DNA of 64,000 nt from Dryocola clanedunensis (GTDB taxonomy: Bacteria; Pseudomonadota; Gammaproteobacteria; Enterobacterales; Enterobacteriaceae), in NCBI RefSeq assembly GCF_025215155.1, contig NZ_JALHAM010000113.1. One strand, 5' to 3'. The position numbers were made by a program, and so were the translations under genes. A model generated the notes under the pieces. It worked only from the letters and a program-made list of their open reading frames with translations. It made no database searches and was not told where the DNA came from. Shown piece after piece: positions 36,104 through 44,906 of this stretch (position 1 is the first letter of the stretch; every line of letters starts with the position of its first letter).

Positions 36104-36917
36104 TTTTCCCATCCTGGATGACTAACTATTATTTGTATGCGGACAAACCGCACCCCGTGATGTCTCCGGGAAGAACCCGGCTAAAATAAAGCAAAAAAGT
36201 AATGCCAAAATGTGTATTAGTGGATGTTGCGAACCGCCCGATCTCTTTGTTGCGCAAGCAATTTCCGCTTCGCTGACGAGTCGCTAATCTCATTCTTAAT
36301 TTTCTTACAAAAAAACTAAGACTTTTCCTAATTCCGGCAAACTCTACTCGGAGGGCATAGCACATACAATGCAGGTATTGCCGAATTTGGAATTTATGTG
36401 ACGCAGATCACATAAATTTATCGTATATATCACCCAAACCCATCAGTCTGGCTGTTCATTTGGATGTTTTTTAAACAAATCAGCCCTTTCGTCGCCATGT
36501 CGGCAGGAATAGCATTTCCACTTATTTACAACTTCATGACTTTTCAATACTTTTCACCGCGTTTGCGGGGGCAAATCTGCCGACAGGATCACATCGCGGG
36601 GAGCAAAAAAAGGATAAAGTACTGAATATCATGGGGTTATCTTAAGTAAAATCAGACTTTTCAGGGGTATGATTCATTCCATACGGTTTAATATCATTGC
36701 GTTACTAATCAATTTACATGCCAAATATCAACCTAAAGTCGAATTGACCTTTGTGAATTAAATGCTACACAAAAACGCGACTTATTCCTTTCATTAGAAT
36801 AACTGAACTGTTTTCCTGAGGAAGCTCACATTTGCCATGGTTATCAAGTTTGCTTCATTGTTAAAAATGAGGTATGAGAAATGTTAAAAGCGTGTGTTTC
36901 GCGCCGCGGGAGGAAAA
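36104..36917. promoter_or_regulatory. flhDC/uspC divergent control region
   Basis: About 810 bases without a credible gene, AT-rich, between divergent flhD and uspC. It would hold the flhDC leader (long in E. coli) and binding sites for global regulators. Only the CRP site is listed separately; other sites cannot be named safely. The possible 78-residue minus-strand frame at 36129-36365 looks like chance. Confidence 0.7.
36397..36412. promoter_or_regulatory. CRP site of flhDC
   Basis: TGTGACGCAGATCACA matches TGTGA-N6-TCACA at all ten fixed positions, flanked by TTA and TAA. CRP activation of flhDC is known in E. coli from a similar upstream site. Confidence 0.88.
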
Positions 36918-37340
36918 ATGAGTTACAAACATGTACTGGTGGCTGTTGCCGTGACGCCCGAAAGCCATCACCTGGTTCAGAAAGCCGTCTCCATTGTTTC
37001 TCCCGTAAACGGGCGTATCACCCTGATTACGCTGGCCTCAGACCCGGAGATCTATAATCAATTCGCCGCGCCGATGCTGGAAAATATGCGGGAGCTGATG
37101 CTGGAGGAGACGCAGCTGTTTCTGGAAGAACTTAAAGCGAAAGCTGGCTATCCTGTTGAAAAAGCAGTGATTGCCACCGGAGAGTTGAGTGAGCACATTT
37201 TGGCACTGTGCGATAAGCATGATATTGATTTAGTCATCTGTGGAAATCATAACCAGGGTTTCTTCAGCAAAGTGATTTGTTCTGCGAAAGCCGTTGTTTC
37301 GTCGAGCAAAGTTGATGTCCTGCTGGTGCCGCTGAGATAA
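36918..37340 (+). CDS. uspC: Universal stress protein UspC
   Basis: 140 residues from ATG 36918 behind an ideal GGGAGGAAAA. Usp fold with YKHVLVAVAVTPESHHLVQK, and IDLVICGNHNQGFFSKV followed by SAKAVVSSSKVDVLLVPL, the nucleotide-binding-type C-terminus. Stress adaptation protein; in E. coli uspC lies beside flhDC and otsA as here. Confidence 0.92.
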   Translation: MSYKHVLVAVAVTPESHHLVQKAVSIVSPVNGRITLITLASDPEIYNQFAAPMLENMRELMLEETQLFLEELKAKAGYPVEKAVIATGELSEHILALCDKHDIDLVICGNHNQGFFSKVICSAKAVVSSSKVDVLLVPLR

Positions 37341-37346
37341 AGAAAA

Positions 37347-37385
37347 AAGGGTGGATGACGCAACGTCAATCCACCCTTCAATTTA
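37347..37385. terminator. Bidirectional terminator between uspC and otsA
   Basis: AAGGGTGGAT (37347-37356) pairs with ATCCACCCTT (37369-37378), with an inner GACG/CGTC extension. A-rich before and T-containing after, suited to the two convergent genes. Confidence 0.8.
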
Positions 37386-37434
37386 TGCAGGCCCGGTAAG
37401 CCCCGCGCCATACGGCTCATTAACGATTAGCGTC

Positions 37435-38859
37435 TCAGGCTAACTTTTGAAAGGTCGCCACTTTTTGCTGCATGCGGGATGCATCATCGACTGGCGTGAC
37501 CTGCTTTAGATCTTCCACAAACCTCTCCTGCCAGTGATTTATATCGTTCTTACGGATGACATCCAGCATTTCGCCATGTCGGGAAATCCGTTCTGCCAGC
37601 GGCATGGTTAATGCTCTGTCGAGCGCGGCGGCAACATCGTCCCGGTCATAAGGATTGACGATCAGTGCCGAAGTCAATTCATTAGCCGCACCGGCAAATT
37701 TCGACAGGACCAGCACCCCCGGGTTGGCCGGATCCTGAGCCGCGACATACTCTTTTGCAACAAGGTTCATGCCGTCGCGCAGCGGCGTAACCAGCCCAAC
37801 CTCCGCATAGCGAAAGACTTTCATCAACAGCTTGCGATCAAAATGTTGATTGAGATAGTAGAGCGGCGTCCAGCCAAGCTGTCCAAATTTACCGTTAATG
37901 CGTCCGGCCTCGGTTTCCAGCTGATGACGAATATCCTGATACGCCTGCACATCCCCACGAGAAGTAGGGGCTATCTGGGTGTAGCGGATTTTGCCATGGT
38001 GCTGCGGATAATTTTCGAGCAGCGCCTCAAAGGCCAGGAATCGTTCCGGCAGCCCTTTGGAATAATCCAGCCGCTCGACGGAAAAGATGTTTTTAATCTC
38101 GCCCAGTTCTGCCTTCAGCTGAGCAAGTTTCTGAGGCAGCGGCCCCTGGGCATTTTTGGCGATTTCGTCAGGCTCAATCCCAATAGGATAGACCTCCGTG
38201 CGGAATGTCTTGCCGAACGCCTGGTGCTGATGGTTGCCATCATGGTCAAGCCGCGTCACGCTCGCGATGCAGTCGAGGAAGGCCAGCCTGTCATTTTCCG
38301 TCTGGAAGCCAAGCAGGTCATAGTCGCACAGCGCTTCAATAAGCTCCTCGTGGGGCGGCAGCGCGTTGAACACTTCCGGCGACGGGAACGGAATGTGTAA
38401 AAAGAAGCCAATACGGTTATTCAGCCCCTGCTTGCGGCACTCTGAGGCAAACGGCAACAGATGATAATCATGGATCCATAAGATATCGTCTTTCTCCACC
38501 AGCGGCTTGAGCTTGTGGGCAAGCAGCTGGTTCACGCGCTCATAGCCATCCCAGGCTTCACGCTGGAAATCGACCAGGTCGAGACGATAGTGAAAGGCTG
38601 GCCACAGTACGGCATTAGAGAACTGCAGATAGTACTGCTCGTAATCTTCTTCGCAGAGGTTGAAGGTAGCCCAGGTGATATTGTCATGCGTCACTTTTTC
38701 TAACGGTGCATCAGGATCCCCGACTTCCCCGCTCCAGCCAAACCATAACCCTCCGGCCGCTTTAAGCGCGCCAAGTATACCGACGGCGAGACCGCCCGCC
38801 TCCCCGTTCTTGTCATCCGGTGGTGCTACGCGATTAGAGACTACCACTAAGCGACTCAT
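37435..38859 (-). CDS. otsA: Trehalose-6-phosphate synthase OtsA
   Basis: 474 residues, GT20 family GT-B fold: N-terminal RLVVVSNRVAPP, glucose-6-phosphate site WFGWSGE, YSKGLPERFLAFEALLE, TPLRDGMNLVAKEYVAAQ and LSKFAGAANEL. Makes trehalose-6-phosphate from UDP-glucose and glucose-6-phosphate under osmotic and stationary stress (RpoS in E. coli). Overlaps otsB by 26 bases. Confidence 0.97.
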   Translation of the reverse strand: MSRLVVVSNRVAPPDDKNGEAGGLAVGILGALKAAGGLWFGWSGEVGDPDAPLEKVTHDNITWATFNLCEEDYEQYYLQFSNAVLWPAFHYRLDLVDFQREAWDGYERVNQLLAHKLKPLVEKDDILWIHDYHLLPFASECRKQGLNNRIGFFLHIPFPSPEVFNALPPHEELIEALCDYDLLGFQTENDRLAFLDCIASVTRLDHDGNHQHQAFGKTFRTEVYPIGIEPDEIAKNAQGPLPQKLAQLKAELGEIKNIFSVERLDYSKGLPERFLAFEALLENYPQHHGKIRYTQIAPTSRGDVQAYQDIRHQLETEAGRINGKFGQLGWTPLYYLNQHFDRKLLMKVFRYAEVGLVTPLRDGMNLVAKEYVAAQDPANPGVLVLSKFAGAANELTSALIVNPYDRDDVAAALDRALTMPLAERISRHGEMLDVIRKNDINHWQERFVEDLKQVTPVDDASRMQQKVATFQKLA

Positions 38860-39640
38860 AATCTTCTCCCCGTAAAGTTTCTGTCTTTTGTTGTTGTTCT
38901 ATGTGATGTGTCAGTTTGCCGAGCCAGTGATAAACCATCCTGACGTTCGCCAGCCGGTGCCTTGCCACGGTATCGCCCGCCCCTACCTTTATGGTCAGCC
39001 CCCCCATTGCATTGACCTGTTTAAAACCGGCTTCGTCAGTCAGATCGTCGCCAATAAACACGGGCGTGCGGCCTGAAAAAGGTGACTCCTGCATAAAGGC
39101 GCGGATAGCAGCACCTTTATTAATGCCCAGCGGCTTGAGCTCTACCACGCATTTACCTGGCTGTAACGCCAGCTCGGGATAACGTGCGGTCATGGTCTTT
39201 GCCAGCATAAAGATGGCTTCCTCCGCCTCGGGTGCCTGACGGTAATGCAGTGCGAAAGCCATCCCTTTCGATTCAAGTTCGGTGCCCGGCAGCATGGCCA
39301 GCGTCCGTGAAAGCTCCTCTTGCAGCGCCTTCACCAGCGGTACCGGCAGCGTGACGACATGGGTTTTATCATTGATATCACGGCGCTCCGCCCCATGAAC
39401 CCCTGCGAGAGGGAAATGGAATGGCGTGGCGAGTTTATCCAGCTCGACCATGGAACGCCCTGAAATCAATGCCAGTGCCCCATCGCTCATGACGGACATT
39501 TTCTGCAGCAGCGTGCGCACCGCGGCCGGAATATAAACTTGATCCGGGTGCGGTTTGATTTCTGCCAGAGTGCCATCGAGGTCAAAGAAAAAGGCAAGAT
39601 TGCCTGAAATTAGGGGCGGTGCAGAGACGACTTCAGCCAC
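38834..39640 (-). CDS. otsB: Trehalose-6-phosphate phosphatase OtsB
   Basis: 268 residues, HAD superfamily: motif I FFFDLDGTLAEIKPHP, motif II LISGRSMVEL, motif III/IV region NKGAAIRAFM and VFIGDDLTDEAGF. Removes phosphate to give trehalose. GTG start at 39640 with AAGGAGGAG ahead. First gene of otsBA. Confidence 0.96.
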   Translation of the reverse strand: MAEVVSAPPLISGNLAFFFDLDGTLAEIKPHPDQVYIPAAVRTLLQKMSVMSDGALALISGRSMVELDKLATPFHFPLAGVHGAERRDINDKTHVVTLPVPLVKALQEELSRTLAMLPGTELESKGMAFALHYRQAPEAEEAIFMLAKTMTARYPELALQPGKCVVELKPLGINKGAAIRAFMQESPFSGRTPVFIGDDLTDEAGFKQVNAMGGLTIKVGAGDTVARHRLANVRMVYHWLGKLTHHIEQQQKTETLRGEDYESLSGSL

Positions 39641-39752
39641 CTGTGGCTCCTCCTTAATGGGATAGTTTAATCAGCGAAACGGTAACCACTAATTATCATT
39701 AGCCATGTAAGTATAGACAGGGTGACGGGGGTCGCAATTTTATAAGAGAATT

Positions 39753-39776
39753 CGCCAGGCCGCGCACGACCTGGCG
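39753..39776. terminator. Hairpin downstream of araH
   Basis: CGCCAGG (39753-39759) pairs with CCTGGCG (39770-39776). It lies after the stop of araH in the direction of transcription; only a weak T-rich tract follows, so it is a probable but not strong terminator of araFGH. Confidence 0.5.
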
Positions 39777-39816
39777 TTGCGCTCAGGAGTAACCCTAAGT
39801 TTAGGGAGTGAAAGAG

Positions 39817-40815
39817 TTAGACGGAGCGTTTTGCCTTTTGTTTGTAGCGATCGAAGATGACTGCCGCCAGCAGAATCAGACCGCGTACGACGTACTGGGA
39901 GAACGGGGAGATATTCAGCAGGTTCATAGCATTTTCCACCGTCCCCAGGATGAGCACCCCGGCGACCACGTAGGAGATTTTGCCAATCCCGCCCTTGAGC
40001 GACACCCCGCCCAGCACGCAGGCGGAGATAACAATCAGCTCGTAGCCAATCGAGGTCATCGGCTGGCCGCTCGTCATCCGCGAAGCAAGGATGATCCCCG
40101 CCGCCGCCGAGACCAGGCCGGAAAGCACGAAGATGATAATTTTGGTGCGCACCACGGGAACGCCTGCCAGACGCGCCGCCTCTTCGTTGCCGCCAATCGC
40201 CAGGGTATTCCGCCCAAAGGTCGTTTTATTGAGCAGGAAGCCGAAAATTATCAGGCAGCCTACCGTCAGCCAGATTGGCGCGGGCAGGCCAAACCAGTTG
40301 GCGTAGCCGAGGGTAAAGAAACGCTCGTCTTCGATGCCCACCGCTTTACCGTCAGAGATGATATAGGCCAGGCCGCGCACGATTTGCATGGTGGCAAGCG
40401 TGGTGATCAGCGCGTTGATTTTCAGGCGGGCGATAACAAAGCCGTTGACCAGCCCGCTTAGCATGCCCAGCAGCAGCCCCGCCGCTACGCCGATCCACAG
40501 GCTTTCGGTCATGTTGATGACCACCGCGGTAGTGACGCCCGCGCAGGCAATAACCGACGCGACGGACAGGTCGAAATCCCCGGAGGCCAGGCAGAACAGC
40601 ATGCCGCAGGCCACCATGCCGGACATGGAGATAGCCAGTCCCAGCCCCTTCATATTCACGAATGAAGAGAAGTTGGGCACAAAGATCGCGCAGCCGATAA
40701 ACAGGACGGCAAACACCACCAGCATGCCGTAGTTGTCCCAGATACGGCCCAGGCTGAACGACGATTTTCGCGCCTGGCCTGATGCAGCACCCTCTGATTT
40801 AGTAAACGTAGACAT
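39817..40815 (-). CDS. araH: L-arabinose ABC transporter permease AraH
   Basis: 332 residues from ATG 40815 (AAGGGG ahead). Nearly identical in pattern to E. coli AraH: NMKGLGLAISMSGMVACGML, CLASGDFDLSVASVIACAGV, GRNTLAIGGNEEAARLAGVP. About ten membrane segments; inner-membrane channel of the high-affinity arabinose system with AraF and AraG. Confidence 0.96.
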   Translation of the reverse strand: MSTFTKSEGAASGQARKSSFSLGRIWDNYGMLVVFAVLFIGCAIFVPNFSSFVNMKGLGLAISMSGMVACGMLFCLASGDFDLSVASVIACAGVTTAVVINMTESLWIGVAAGLLLGMLSGLVNGFVIARLKINALITTLATMQIVRGLAYIISDGKAVGIEDERFFTLGYANWFGLPAPIWLTVGCLIIFGFLLNKTTFGRNTLAIGGNEEAARLAGVPVVRTKIIIFVLSGLVSAAAGIILASRMTSGQPMTSIGYELIVISACVLGGVSLKGGIGKISYVVAGVLILGTVENAMNLLNISPFSQYVVRGLILLAAVIFDRYKQKAKRSV

Positions 40816-40829
40816 TTTATTCCCCTTGC

Positions 40830-42344
40830 TCATACTGCGACTGCGCTGGTTTTCGGTATCGCCAGGCTCAGCGCCTGCTGCTCGCTGGCCTCGCCGTGCA
40901 ACAGCTCGCCAGAAATCTCTCCTTCACGCATCACGATGACGCGATCCGCAAGGCCTAACACTTCGGGTAAATCGCTCGATGCAAAAAGCACCGCCACGCC
41001 CTGCGCCGCCAGAGCATAAATCACGTTGTAAATTTCGTGCTTTGCCCCGACGTCAATACCGCGGGTCGGCTCGTCGAGCAGGATCACTTTCATCTCTTCG
41101 GACAGCCAGCGGCCGAGAATCGCCTTCTGCTGGTTGCCGCCGGACAGGTTCATGATCAGCTGCTCCGCCGACGGCGTTTTGATGTTCAGGGAACGGATAT
41201 GGGACGCAGCATTTTCGCTTTCCCACTGGTTGTTGATGAGGCAGCCCGCGCTGATGTGCCTGCGCCGGGCGCTGATGTTGATGTTGTCCCGCACCGAATG
41301 GACGGGGATGATGCCGTCCGCCTTGCGGTCTTCCGGGCACAGCATCATGCCCGCGCGAATGGCATGCGCGGGCTTACTGATGCTGATAGCTTTGCCATCG
41401 ATCCAGACCTGCCCGCCGGTAATGCGCGTGCCGCCGAACAGCCCTTTCATTAATTCGCTCCGTCCGGCGCCGACCAGGCCAAACAGCCCGACGATTTCGC
41501 CGCTGCGGACGCTCAGGGAAACCGGCGTGCGGACGCCTGGCGCTTTTAGCTCCTCGATGCGCAGCCGCTCCGGGCCGTGTTCCCGGGGCTGCCAGCCGTA
41601 GATATCCCCCAGCTCGCGCCCGACCATCGCCTGCACCAGCGAGTCGTGGTTCACCTGCTGCATATCGTCGAACGTGCGCACGTAGCGCCCGTCCTTAAAG
41701 ACGGTGATCGCATCGCTGAGGGCAAAAATTTCCTCCATGCGGTGCGAGACGTAAATAATTACCCGCCCTTCCGCGCGCAGCTCGCGAATAACGCGGAACA
41801 GGTTGTCGATTTCACGCTTCGACAGCGAGCTGGTCGGCTCATCAAAGGCGATAACCTTGGCGTTGCGCGCCAGCGCCTTGGCAATTTCGACCATCTGCCA
41901 CTGGCCGATGGAGAGATACTTAAGCGGCGTCTGCGGATCGATATCCAGCCCCAGGTGCTGAAGCTGAAGCCCCGCCTCGTAGTTGAGCAGCGAGCGGTTC
42001 ACAAACCCGGCCCGGTGCGGTATCTGACCCAGATAGATGTTCTCGGCCACCGACATTTCAGGAACCAGATGCAGCTCCTGGTAAATAATCGCCACGCCTG
42101 CGTTCAGCGCCGCCGTGGTGTCGTTAAAAACCACTTCCTCACCGCGTAAAACAATGCTGCCCTCGGTTGGCGCGTAGTTACCGCTGAGGATTTTCAGCAG
42201 CGTAGATTTCCCGGCCCCGTTCTCCCCCATCAGCGCGTGAACCTGCCCGGCATAGCAGTCGAAGCTGATGTCCTGGAGAGCTTTCACGCCGGGGAAGGTT
42301 TTGCCGATACCGCGAAATGAGAGATACGGTGTCTGTTGTTGCAT
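40830..42344 (-). CDS. araG: L-arabinose ABC transporter ATP-binding protein AraG
   Basis: 504 residues, two fused ATP-binding cassettes: first Walker A GENGAGKSTLL with VIAFDEPTSSL, second cassette with GLVGAGRSEL, LSGGNQQKAILGRWL and VILLDEPTRGIDVGAKHE. Start is ATG 42344 (MQQQTPYLSFRGIGKTFPG). Couples ATP hydrolysis to arabinose import. 14 bases before araH. Confidence 0.96.
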   Translation of the reverse strand: MQQQTPYLSFRGIGKTFPGVKALQDISFDCYAGQVHALMGENGAGKSTLLKILSGNYAPTEGSIVLRGEEVVFNDTTAALNAGVAIIYQELHLVPEMSVAENIYLGQIPHRAGFVNRSLLNYEAGLQLQHLGLDIDPQTPLKYLSIGQWQMVEIAKALARNAKVIAFDEPTSSLSKREIDNLFRVIRELRAEGRVIIYVSHRMEEIFALSDAITVFKDGRYVRTFDDMQQVNHDSLVQAMVGRELGDIYGWQPREHGPERLRIEELKAPGVRTPVSLSVRSGEIVGLFGLVGAGRSELMKGLFGGTRITGGQVWIDGKAISISKPAHAIRAGMMLCPEDRKADGIIPVHSVRDNINISARRRHISAGCLINNQWESENAASHIRSLNIKTPSAEQLIMNLSGGNQQKAILGRWLSEEMKVILLDEPTRGIDVGAKHEIYNVIYALAAQGVAVLFASSDLPEVLGLADRVIVMREGEISGELLHGEASEQQALSLAIPKTSAVAV

Positions 42345-42388
42345 GACATACCCCAAAGTTAGTGTTGGCGTTGGAGAGGTTTGGGTAA

Positions 42389-42415
42389 GGTGGATAAGCG
42401 CAGGCGCCATCCACC
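42389..42415. repeat. REP-type hairpin between araF and araG
   Basis: GGTGGAT (42389-42395) pairs with ATCCACC (42409-42415) around GCGCAGGCGC. Placed after araF and before araG; hairpins in this position commonly protect the upstream mRNA so that binding protein exceeds membrane components. Confidence 0.7.
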
Positions 42416-42423
42416 AAAGAAGA

Positions 42424-43413
42424 TTACTTGCCGCCCAGCCCTTTCTTCGCCAGCTCTTCCTTAAAGTTATCGCGGGTGATCAGCACCACGTCGGTCACTT
42501 CGGTGAACTTCGGCGGCTCGGCACCTTTGGTCACCCAGTTGTAGAGCATTTCGCTGCTCTTATAGCCGTGGACATCCGGGCTTGGTAACAGGGAGCCGTA
42601 GAAGCCGGTCGGCTGCGCTTTTGACAGCTCGCTGACAGCGTCAACGCCGTTAATACCGACGCCAATCACGTCCGGCGCTTTGAAGCCCTGACCTTCGGTG
42701 GCGCGTACGCCGCCCAGCACGGTATTGTCGTTCATACCGACAATCAGCCAGTGTTTCACTTCAGGATGCTGCACCAGCATGGAGTTGGCGGCGTCGAATG
42801 CGCCTGGGATATCGTTCGATTTGGTCGGGACTTTATAGATCTGTTTTTCCGGGAAGCCCGCGGCTTTCAGCGCATCCATAGAACCGGTAGTACGACGGCG
42901 GGCCGTATCCAGCTCATCGGCGGTAATGGCCATCACCGCGGACTCTTTCACATCCCAGCCGCGCTTGCGCATCTCTTTATAAAGTTCCTGGCCCTGGCGC
43001 TCGCCGATTTTGGTAGCGGCCATCATCACCAATGGCACGGTCTCCATCGGCTTGCCTTTTGCAGTGACGAACTGGTCATCCACGGCGATAACCTTCATGT
43101 CATAACTTTTCGCTTTCGCGACAATCGCGGAGCCCAGTTTTGGGTCAGGGGTACAGATGACAAAGCCTTTTGCCCCGCTCGCGGCCAGGCTATCAATAGC
43201 ATTCAGGGTTTTTTCACCGTCGGGAACGGCAATCTTGATCACTTCAAAACCGAGATCTTTCCCGGCCTTATCGGCAAATTTCCACTCCGTCTGGAACCAC
43301 GGCTCTTCAGGCTGTTTAACCAGAAAGCCCAGCTTCATGGTTTCCGCCCAGGCGGATTGTGACATCACCGCCGCCAGGCCAACGGCCGCCAACGTTTTAG
43401 TGAATATGTGCAT
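42424..43413 (-). CDS. araF: L-arabinose-binding periplasmic protein AraF
   Basis: 329 residues, signal peptide TLAAVGLAAVMSQSAWA, mature part starting ETMKLGFLVKQPEEPWFQTE as in E. coli AraF. KVIAVDDQFV, MMAATKIGERQGQELYKEM, GMNDNTVLGGVRATEG and GVGINGVDAVSELSK line the sugar site. First gene of araFGH with AGGAG ahead of the ATG. Confidence 0.96.
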   Translation of the reverse strand: MHIFTKTLAAVGLAAVMSQSAWAETMKLGFLVKQPEEPWFQTEWKFADKAGKDLGFEVIKIAVPDGEKTLNAIDSLAASGAKGFVICTPDPKLGSAIVAKAKSYDMKVIAVDDQFVTAKGKPMETVPLVMMAATKIGERQGQELYKEMRKRGWDVKESAVMAITADELDTARRRTTGSMDALKAAGFPEKQIYKVPTKSNDIPGAFDAANSMLVQHPEVKHWLIVGMNDNTVLGGVRATEGQGFKAPDVIGVGINGVDAVSELSKAQPTGFYGSLLPSPDVHGYKSSEMLYNWVTKGAEPPKFTEVTDVVLITRDNFKEELAKKGLGGK

Positions 43414-43725
43414 GTGAACTCCTGCTCGATTTTATTATCTGTAGGGTGAGGGCTATGTAAAACAAGGTTTTAGCGAAAGCGTTTTTCAACCTGATGTTTG
43501 CGATAGTTTTAGCGGGAAATTAATCATCCATAGGAGAGCGGTATCACACGGCAGAATTACAGTAATTGCGTGCATATATTCAGCAAGTTAAGCCATAAAA
43601 ATTGGGGTATATGTATGATGAATGTGTTACGGGTTAGCTGAATTGTCCATGAGGTCAGTTAAACGGGAAGGGATCTTTTAGTCACAACTCATCCCAGTTA
43701 TATGTCATCTGCTAACCTGCTGGTT
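43414..43725. promoter_or_regulatory. araFGH upstream region with AraC half-site candidate
   Basis: No gene. TAGC-N7-TCCATG at 43635-43651 matches the AraC half-site TAGC-N7-TCCATA with one change, though it is over 220 bases from the araF start; a bare TCCATA is at 43527-43532. I see no perfect CRP site. AraC/CRP control is known for E. coli araFGH; here the sites are tentative. Confidence 0.45.
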
Positions 43726-43969
43726 TTCCGTTCACCCGTACGTCTGGCTATCTCTGCTACCGCTGCGAACGGTGAACGTGCCATGGGATTTACGCCAATC
43801 CCCTGGCGACCCCGGCGCCCGGCAAATAAATCGCCGCTGAAGCGGTAAACTCCGGTTTTTACCCAACATGCGGGGTCGTTCGCGATTCGTTCCCGACGAT
43901 CGCTCTCTCACGTTGTTCCCGACAACGTGACCCCGCCTGAAGGGCAAAAACCGGAGCGATTTAAGCCGG
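43726..43969 (+). repeat. Structured palindromic element, left copy
   Basis: Nested stems: CGTTCACC (43729-43736) with GGTGAACG (43771-43778); CCATGGGATT (43781-43790) with AATCCCCTGG (43797-43806); outer CCGGC...AATCGC (43819-43834) with GCGATTTAAGCCGG (43956-43969); CTCCGGTTTTTACCC (43850-43864) with GGGCAAAAACCGGAG (43942-43956). Inside are two hairpins sharing loop TTCCCGA: GCGATTCG/CGATCGC (43882-43903) and TCACGTTG/CAACGTGA (43908-43930). A related copy lies inverted at 44081-44268. No coding potential. Could be a structured RNA or a mobile palindromic element; I do not recognise a known family. Confidence 0.75.
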
Positions 43970-44080
43970 GAACAGGGTGTCGCTTTGAGTTAACTATCGC
44001 ATCAGAAAAGGCATCGCTTTGAAACCTACAGCGACACCGGAGATAAGACATTCATGGAAGTTAAAGCGGGGGTGTTGGGT

Positions 44081-44268
44081 CCGGCTTAAATCGCCTCCAT
44101 TTTAGGCTTCATGGCCGGGTCCAGCCGTCGGGAACGGCTGGAGGTTTACCGCCGCAGGTGGCGATTTATTGCCGGGAGTCGGGAGCCCAGAGGGTGTGAC
44201 GGCGAACACCCTCTGGACGTTCACCGGTTCGGCAGCAACATATACCACCTGACGCAAAGTGAACGGAA
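44081..44268 (-). repeat. Structured palindromic element, right copy (inverted)
   Basis: Read on the minus strand it has the same plan as the left copy: starts TTCCGTTCAC, then the GTGAACG partner, a hairpin CCAGAGGGTGT/ACACCCTCTGG (44187-44197 and 44206-44216), CCGGCAATAAATCGCC, CGGTAAAC, a hairpin with loop TTCCCGA (TCCAGCCG/CGGCTGGA, 44120-44142) and the end GGCGATTTAAGCCGG (44081-44095 on plus). Stem sequences differ from the left copy but stay paired, while loops and the CCGGC/AAATCGC arms are conserved. It lacks the extra hairpin of the left copy. The spacer 43970-44080 also has GGTGTCGCT (43976-43984) pairing with AGCGACACC (44030-44038). Confidence 0.72.
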
Positions 44269-44343
44269 CCTTCTCGATCTCTTAAATTACTCTCGAAGAT
44301 CTGTATAAGAGGTCGCCGGGGTAAGGACGCCCGGACTAAAATC

Positions 44344-44847
44344 TCACCCCCAAAACTCCTGTATTCCCCCTTTTTTCCCCGTAACTGGGTCGCAGGCGGG
44401 CATAGGGACCTTTGCCATATGGTCACGCGCTTCGACCGGTACTTCACGCTGGTCGAGATATTTATCGGGCGAGCAGCCTTCGGGATAGGCCCCTACGCAC
44501 TGGAAATCGTCGGAAGCCTCAATTTTCTTATGCCCTACTCCCGCCGGGATCAGCACCGCGTCACCGCGGCTGATATCAACTATCGGGCCGGATTCGCCGC
44601 CGAACTGGATTCTGGCGTTACCGGCAAAGACGCCGAGCACCTCATGAGTGTTGGAATGGAAGTGGGTGTAGGGGAACACGCCATCGCGCCAGGCCGGCGG
44701 CCAGCCGTGGTGGGCAAACAGACTTTCAAACGCCTCAGCCAACTGCTCTTCGTGAGAGACATGATGATAAAGCAGAAGCGGCAGCGCGCTGTTTGGCACG
44801 CCGCCGCTGGGCTGGTTCAGCGCCAGTGTTTCCAGTTCGGTCGCCAT
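44344..44847 (-). CDS. Cupin-domain protein (YjlB-type)
   Basis: 167 residues. Cupin motif 1 is THFHSNTHEVLGVFAGNARI (metal-ligand His pair and Glu) and motif 2 follows as GDAVLIPAGVGHKKIEAS. YjlB-type proteins of this size have no known reaction. The gene is followed on the same strand (with a 60-base gap upstream) by the DJ-1 gene; metabolic link not evident. Confidence 0.75.
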   Translation of the reverse strand: MATELETLALNQPSGGVPNSALPLLLYHHVSHEEQLAEAFESLFAHHGWPPAWRDGVFPYTHFHSNTHEVLGVFAGNARIQFGGESGPIVDISRGDAVLIPAGVGHKKIEASDDFQCVGAYPEGCSPDKYLDQREVPVEARDHMAKVPMPACDPVTGKKGGIQEFWG

Positions 44848-44906
44848 CGCTTTCTCCTCGGGTAAAAGAGTAAGTATAGAAACGACCGGGCTGAATGGCT
44901 TACTCC

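Noticed and set aside
36129..36365. 78-residue minus-strand frame in the flhDC control region
   Set aside because: No ribosome site or similarity; it covers the flhD leader.
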